Part shown: positions 60,494 through 64,000 of the stretch, in pieces | Layout: each line of letters opens with the position of its first letter | Numbering within the stretch: position 1 is the stretch's first letter | Assembly (NCBI GenBank): GCA_050184585.1 | Contig: JBFXAF010000007.1 | Location: 1-64,000 of the forward strand | Direction: 5' to 3' | Length of the DNA: 64,000 nt | Origin: JBFXAF01 sp050184585 | GTDB lineage: Bacteria; Pseudomonadota; Alphaproteobacteria; Rhizobiales; Rhizobiaceae | Made by a program: the position numbers and the translations under genes | The notes under the pieces: generated by a model | Seen by the model: the letters and a program-made list of their open reading frames with translations, nothing else | What the model was told of the DNA's origin: nothing | Database searches by the model: none

Positions 60494-63400
60494 ATGTCTG
60501 GGCACTCATCCCCATCAGCGCCGCGCGACCATTCCGGCGCCGCCCGACAGGGCCAGAAAGCCAAGACCTCCCGCATGAACGTGCGACAGAACCCAGTCGA
60601 GCCGCTTGTCCTTTCGGGGCGCGACGTCACTGCCGTGCTCGGCCCTACCAACACGGGCAAGACGCACCTCGCCATCGAGCGCATGGTTGCGCATGAGAGC
60701 GGCGTCATCGGCCTGCCGCTGCGGCTGCTCGCTCGCGAAGTCTACGGCCGAGTCGCCGACAAGGTCGGCGCCGGCAAGGTCGCGCTCATCACCGGCGAGG
60801 AGAAGATCGTCCCGCCTGGCGCGAAGTATTCCGTCTGCACCGTCGAGGCGATGCCGCGCGAGACCGACGCGGCCTTCGTGGCGATCGACGAGGTGCAACT
60901 CGCCGGCGACCTCGAGCGCGGGCATATCTTCACTGACCGGCTGCTGCACCTGCGGGGACGACAGGAGACGCTGCTGCTCGGCGCGGCGACGATGCGCGGC
61001 ATCCTCGAGCGTCTGCTGAGAGGCGTCTCGGTGGTCACACGCCCACGCCTGTCCCAACTGGCCTATGCGGGCTCGAAGAAGCTGACCCGCCTGCCGCGCC
61101 GCACGGCGATCGTGGCCTTCTCGGCCGACGAGGTCTACGCCATCGCCGAGCTGATCCGGCGCCAGCGCGGCGGAGCGGCGGTCGTGCTCGGCGCGCTCAG
61201 CCCCCGTACCCGCAACGCCCAGGTGGAGATCTACCAGTCCGGCGACGTCGACTACCTCGTCGCCACCGACGCGATCGGCATGGGCCTGAACCTCGACGTC
61301 GACCATGTCGCCTTCGCGCAGAACCGCAAGTTCGACGGCTACCAGTACCGCGATCTCAACGCCGGCGAGATCGGTCAGATCGCCGGCCGCGCCGGACGCC
61401 ATCTCCGCGACGGCACGTTCGGGGTGACGGGCCAGGTCGACCCGCTCGACGACGAGCTGGTGCGGCGCATCGAGGGTCACGAGTTCGATCCGGTGAAGGT
61501 ACTGCAATGGCGCACCGCGCAGTTCGATGTCTCCAGCCTTGACGCACTCAAGCGTTCTATCGAGACGCCGGCGCCTGTCGAGGGATTGACCCGGGCGCTG
61601 CCGGCCGTCGACCAGCAGGCGCTGGAGCGTCTGTCGCAGGATCCCGCGATCCGCGAGCTGGCGGTGGGACGCGAGCGGGTGGCGCTTCTTTGGGACGTTT
61701 GCGCGCTGCCGGACTACCGCCGGATCGCGCCGGCCCAGCATGCGGACCTTGTCGCCTCGATCTATCTGGACGTCGCGCGGCTCGGCCATGTCGACGAGAA
61801 TTACATGGCCGAGCAGGTGCGGCGCGCGGATTCCACCGATGGCGACATCGATACGCTGTCCGGCCGCATCGCCCAGATCAGGACATGGACGTTCGTGTCA
61901 AACCGCCCTGGCTGGCTTGCCGATCCGACACACTGGCAGGAGAAAACGCGCGAGATCGAGGACCGGCTGTCCGACGCGCTGCACGAGCGATTGACGAAAC
62001 GCTTCGTAGACCGCAGGACTTCCGTGCTCATGCGGCGACTGAGAGAGAATTCGATGCCTGAAGCCGAAATCAGCGCCTCGGGCGCGGTCCTCGTGGAGGG
62101 CCACCACGTCGGTGACCTGCAGGGCTTCCGCTTCACGGCCGATCCTGCAGCTGGCGGCGAGGACGCGCGCGCCGTCAAGGCAGCCGCCCAGAAGGCGCTG
62201 GCCGCCGAGTTCGACGCGCGCGCCGAACGCTTCGCGGCTGCCGCCAACGGCGATTTCGCCCTCGGTTCGGACGGCCTGCTGCGCTGGATCGGGGCACCCG
62301 TGGCGACGGTCACCAGTGGAGAGGATGCGCTGAAGCCGCGCGTCATCCTGTTGGCCGACGATCAGTTGACCGGGCCAGCGCGCGACAAGGTCGCGGCGCG
62401 CGCCGAGCGCTACGTCGCCTATCAGGTGGAATCGCTGTTGAAGCCGCTGATCGACTTGCGCGGCGCGGAGCAGCTTTCCGGAATCGCCAAGGGAATCGCC
62501 TTCCAGCTCTCCGAAAACTTCGGGTTGGTCAACCGGCGCGACATCGCCGAGGAGATGAAGGCCCTCGACCAGGACGGGCGCGCCGCCCTTCGGCGGCTGG
62601 GGGTCCGTTTCGGCGCCTACCACATCTTCGTGCCGACCCTGATCAAGCCCGCACCGGCGGGACTGGCGACGCTGCTCTGGGCGCTCGGCAATGACGGCCG
62701 CGACAAGCCAGGCTTCGGCGACGTGGTTCAGGCGCTCGCGCAGGGACGAACGTCCGTCGTCGTCGATCAGACCTTCGACAAGTCGTTCTACAGGCTGGCC
62801 GGCTTCCGCGTGCTAGGCCGGCGCGCCGTGCGCGTCGACATTCTCGAACGCCTGGCCGATCTGATCAGGCCGGCGCTGGCATGGAACCCGGGACCGTCCC
62901 CGCGTCCGGACGGCGCGTTCGGCGGCGCATTCGTGGTGACGCCGCCGATGATGTCGATCCTCGGCGCCAACGCCGACGACATGGAGGAAATCCTGAGAGG
63001 GCTCGGCTATCGCGGCGAGGCGAAGCCGGTGGCCGAAGTCAAGGACCGCCTGGCCACGCTCGACGCCGAGGCCGCAGCAAAGGCGTCAGAGGCCGCCGCA
63101 AAGTCCGTGGCCGCCGGGACCGTTGCTGCCGAGGGATCCGCCGCCGAAGCGGTTACTCCGGATATCTCTGGAGAGCCGGACGAACGCGTCGAGGGTGCGG
63201 ACGATGCGGGGGCGGATCACGGCGACGAAATGGCCGATCCCAATGTGCCGGCGACGCCGGAAGCGGGCGAAGCCGTGGCAAATCCTGCCGCGCAGGGCGA
63301 GACCGTCGAAACGGAACCGCTCGCGCCTCCCGACCTCGTTGCGCCCGACCCGGTCATCGCCGAAGCTGCGGCCACGCCGATGGCCGACCATGGCGACGAG

Positions 63401-63901
63401 ATGGCCGATCCGAATGTGGCTCCGACGCCTGTCCACGGAGACGCCGAGGCGAGTGCTCAATCGGCGGAGGAGAAACCGGCGGAAGCCGGGCAGGAGGAGC
63501 CGAAGCCGATCATGGTCTGGCGGCCCGGCCGGTTCGACCGCCCCCGGCATGGCCAGCGGCAGGGCAGGCCGAACCGCGGCGGCCCCCGACATCAGCAGCC
63601 GGCGGGTGAGCAGAGTCAGCAGCCGCGCCGCGACGCCGAGGCGCGTGAAGGAGAGCGTCGCGAGGGCGGTCGCCAGCGCTTCGAGAAGCGCTTCAAGGGC
63701 AATGATGGTCGCCCCGGCGGCAAGCCCGGCACCCGGCGCGAGGAGGGCGAACACAGGAGCCGCAATGGCCAGCGCCGGCCAGAGAGGAGCGAGCGTTCCG
63801 AGGCCAAGTCCGAAAGGCCGCGCGAGGAGCGCGCGAAGCCCTTCGATCCGGACTCGCCCTTCGCCAAGCTGGCCGCGCTACGCGACCAGTTGAAGAAATA
63901 G
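60494..63901 (+). CDS. SUV3-like DExH helicase with low-complexity C-terminal tail
   Basis: A 1135-residue protein. Residues about 45-400 are the helicase core: Walker A LGPTNTGKTHLA, VAIDEVQLAGDLERGHIFTDRLL, LLGAATMRGIL, DAIGMGLNLDVDHVAF, IGQIAGRAGRHLRDGTFG. Such SUV3-like proteins unwind RNA. The last about 300 residues are Ala/Glu then Arg/Gly/Gln-rich, with DHGDEMADPN repeated twice (about residues 925 and 980), and end PFAKLAALRDQLKK. The start is uncertain: GTG 60455, ATG 60494 or ATG 60575; none has a ribosome site. Confidence 0.88.
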   Translation: MSGHSSPSAPRDHSGAARQGQKAKTSRMNVRQNPVEPLVLSGRDVTAVLGPTNTGKTHLAIERMVAHESGVIGLPLRLLAREVYGRVADKVGAGKVALITGEEKIVPPGAKYSVCTVEAMPRETDAAFVAIDEVQLAGDLERGHIFTDRLLHLRGRQETLLLGAATMRGILERLLRGVSVVTRPRLSQLAYAGSKKLTRLPRRTAIVAFSADEVYAIAELIRRQRGGAAVVLGALSPRTRNAQVEIYQSGDVDYLVATDAIGMGLNLDVDHVAFAQNRKFDGYQYRDLNAGEIGQIAGRAGRHLRDGTFGVTGQVDPLDDELVRRIEGHEFDPVKVLQWRTAQFDVSSLDALKRSIETPAPVEGLTRALPAVDQQALERLSQDPAIRELAVGRERVALLWDVCALPDYRRIAPAQHADLVASIYLDVARLGHVDENYMAEQVRRADSTDGDIDTLSGRIAQIRTWTFVSNRPGWLADPTHWQEKTREIEDRLSDALHERLTKRFVDRRTSVLMRRLRENSMPEAEISASGAVLVEGHHVGDLQGFRFTADPAAGGEDARAVKAAAQKALAAEFDARAERFAAAANGDFALGSDGLLRWIGAPVATVTSGEDALKPRVILLADDQLTGPARDKVAARAERYVAYQVESLLKPLIDLRGAEQLSGIAKGIAFQLSENFGLVNRRDIAEEMKALDQDGRAALRRLGVRFGAYHIFVPTLIKPAPAGLATLLWALGNDGRDKPGFGDVVQALAQGRTSVVVDQTFDKSFYRLAGFRVLGRRAVRVDILERLADLIRPALAWNPGPSPRPDGAFGGAFVVTPPMMSILGANADDMEEILRGLGYRGEAKPVAEVKDRLATLDAEAAAKASEAAAKSVAAGTVAAEGSAAEAVTPDISGEPDERVEGADDAGADHGDEMADPNVPATPEAGEAVANPAAQGETVETEPLAPPDLVAPDPVIAEAAATPMADHGDEMADPNVAPTPVHGDAEASAQSAEEKPAEAGQEEPKPIMVWRPGRFDRPRHGQRQGRPNRGGPRHQQPAGEQSQQPRRDAEAREGERREGGRQRFEKRFKGNDGRPGGKPGTRREEGEHRSRNGQRRPERSERSEAKSERPREERAKPFDPDSPFAKLAALRDQLKK

Positions 63902-63932
63902 GCCGGATGGCCGCCCGCTTTCGTGCGCGCTG

Positions 63933-64000
63933 ATGGCCGGCGAAGGCAGGCAGCGACTGGACCGCTGGCTGTTTTTCGCTCGCATCGCCAAGTCGCGCAC
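63933..64000 (+). CDS. S4-domain RNA-binding protein, N-terminal fragment (runs off right edge)
   Basis: The first 22 codons read MAGEGRQRLDRWLFFARIAKSR, the start of an S4 RNA-binding domain as in Hsp15 (HslR) proteins that bind stalled 50S subunits. It follows the helicase by 31 bp, an arrangement common in rhizobia. The rest is outside the window. Confidence 0.75.
   Translation, partial: MAGEGRQRLDRWLFFARIAKSR

Noticed and set aside
1..64000. CRISPR array, insertion sequence or prophage
   Set aside because: No regular spaced repeats, transposase, integrase or phage structural gene was seen.

Overview
The window looks like a GC-rich chromosome segment of a Hyphomicrobiales alphaproteobacterium (Mesorhizobium/Phyllobacteriaceae-like). 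The evidence is the conserved block obgE-proB-proA-nadD-rsfS-rlmH, an L21 protein with a long C-terminal extension, a usg family gene, a CcrM-type GANTC cluster, and a large stock of TRAP, hydantoinase and glx/sox-type genes. No transposase, integrase, phage gene or CRISPR array was seen.

Region 1 (1-14.7 kb) is housekeeping with insertions. A Gly-rich autotransporter-type gene runs off the left edge. It is followed by rlmH, rsfS, an MscS channel, an MFS transporter, nadD, a RelE/ParE-type toxin-antitoxin pair lodged between nadD and proA, proB, obgE, an EEP-family hydrolase, a CPT-like kinase, two GNAT acetyltransferases, rpmA and rplU. A tRNA-Ser(CGA) at 14.96 kb marks the edge.

Region 2 (15-34.6 kb) is a catabolic and uptake block. 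It holds a DctPQM TRAP transporter with a LysR regulator, a hydantoinase B/A pair with RidA and a class III aminotransferase, formate-THF ligase (fhs), an isochorismatase-type amidohydrolase, and a second hydantoinase pair whose B subunit carries a C-terminal acetone-carboxylase-gamma-like cysteine domain. A second LysR gene and a periplasmic ABC binding protein close the block.

Region 3 (34.7-45.1 kb) is one long minus-strand operon, glxBCD-glnT/gmaS-soxBDAG, under a divergent XRE-cupin regulator. Its gene set is that of the N-methylglutamate (methylamine) pathway: gamma-glutamylmethylamide synthetase, N-methylglutamate synthase and N-methylglutamate dehydrogenase. The last enzyme is homologous to tetrameric sarcosine oxidase. 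Methylene-THF from it would connect with fhs.

Region 4 (45.2-55.5 kb) is an operon of unassigned pathway: an enolase-superfamily enzyme, a creatinase-like M24 protein without most metal ligands, an amidohydrolase, an opine-dehydrogenase-like protein, a DpaA-like Rossmann protein, a tautomerase and a VOC protein. It is followed by a GntR/FCD regulator, a RidA protein, and an ABC permease and ATPase. A 19-bp dyad (TGATCnn-N5-nnnATYA) occurs before the distant ABC binding-protein gene (33.6 kb), this operon, the GntR gene and the ABC permease. This suggests one GntR regulon that joins a split transporter to the pathway, and it is the most interesting signal in the window.

Region 5 (55.7-64 kb) returns to general genes: usg, an MFS and an EamA transporter, an arsR-arsC-aquaporin operon, a 470-bp intergenic region with clustered GANTC sites and a 42-bp direct repeat, a SUV3-like helicase with a low-complexity tail, and the start of an S4-domain protein.
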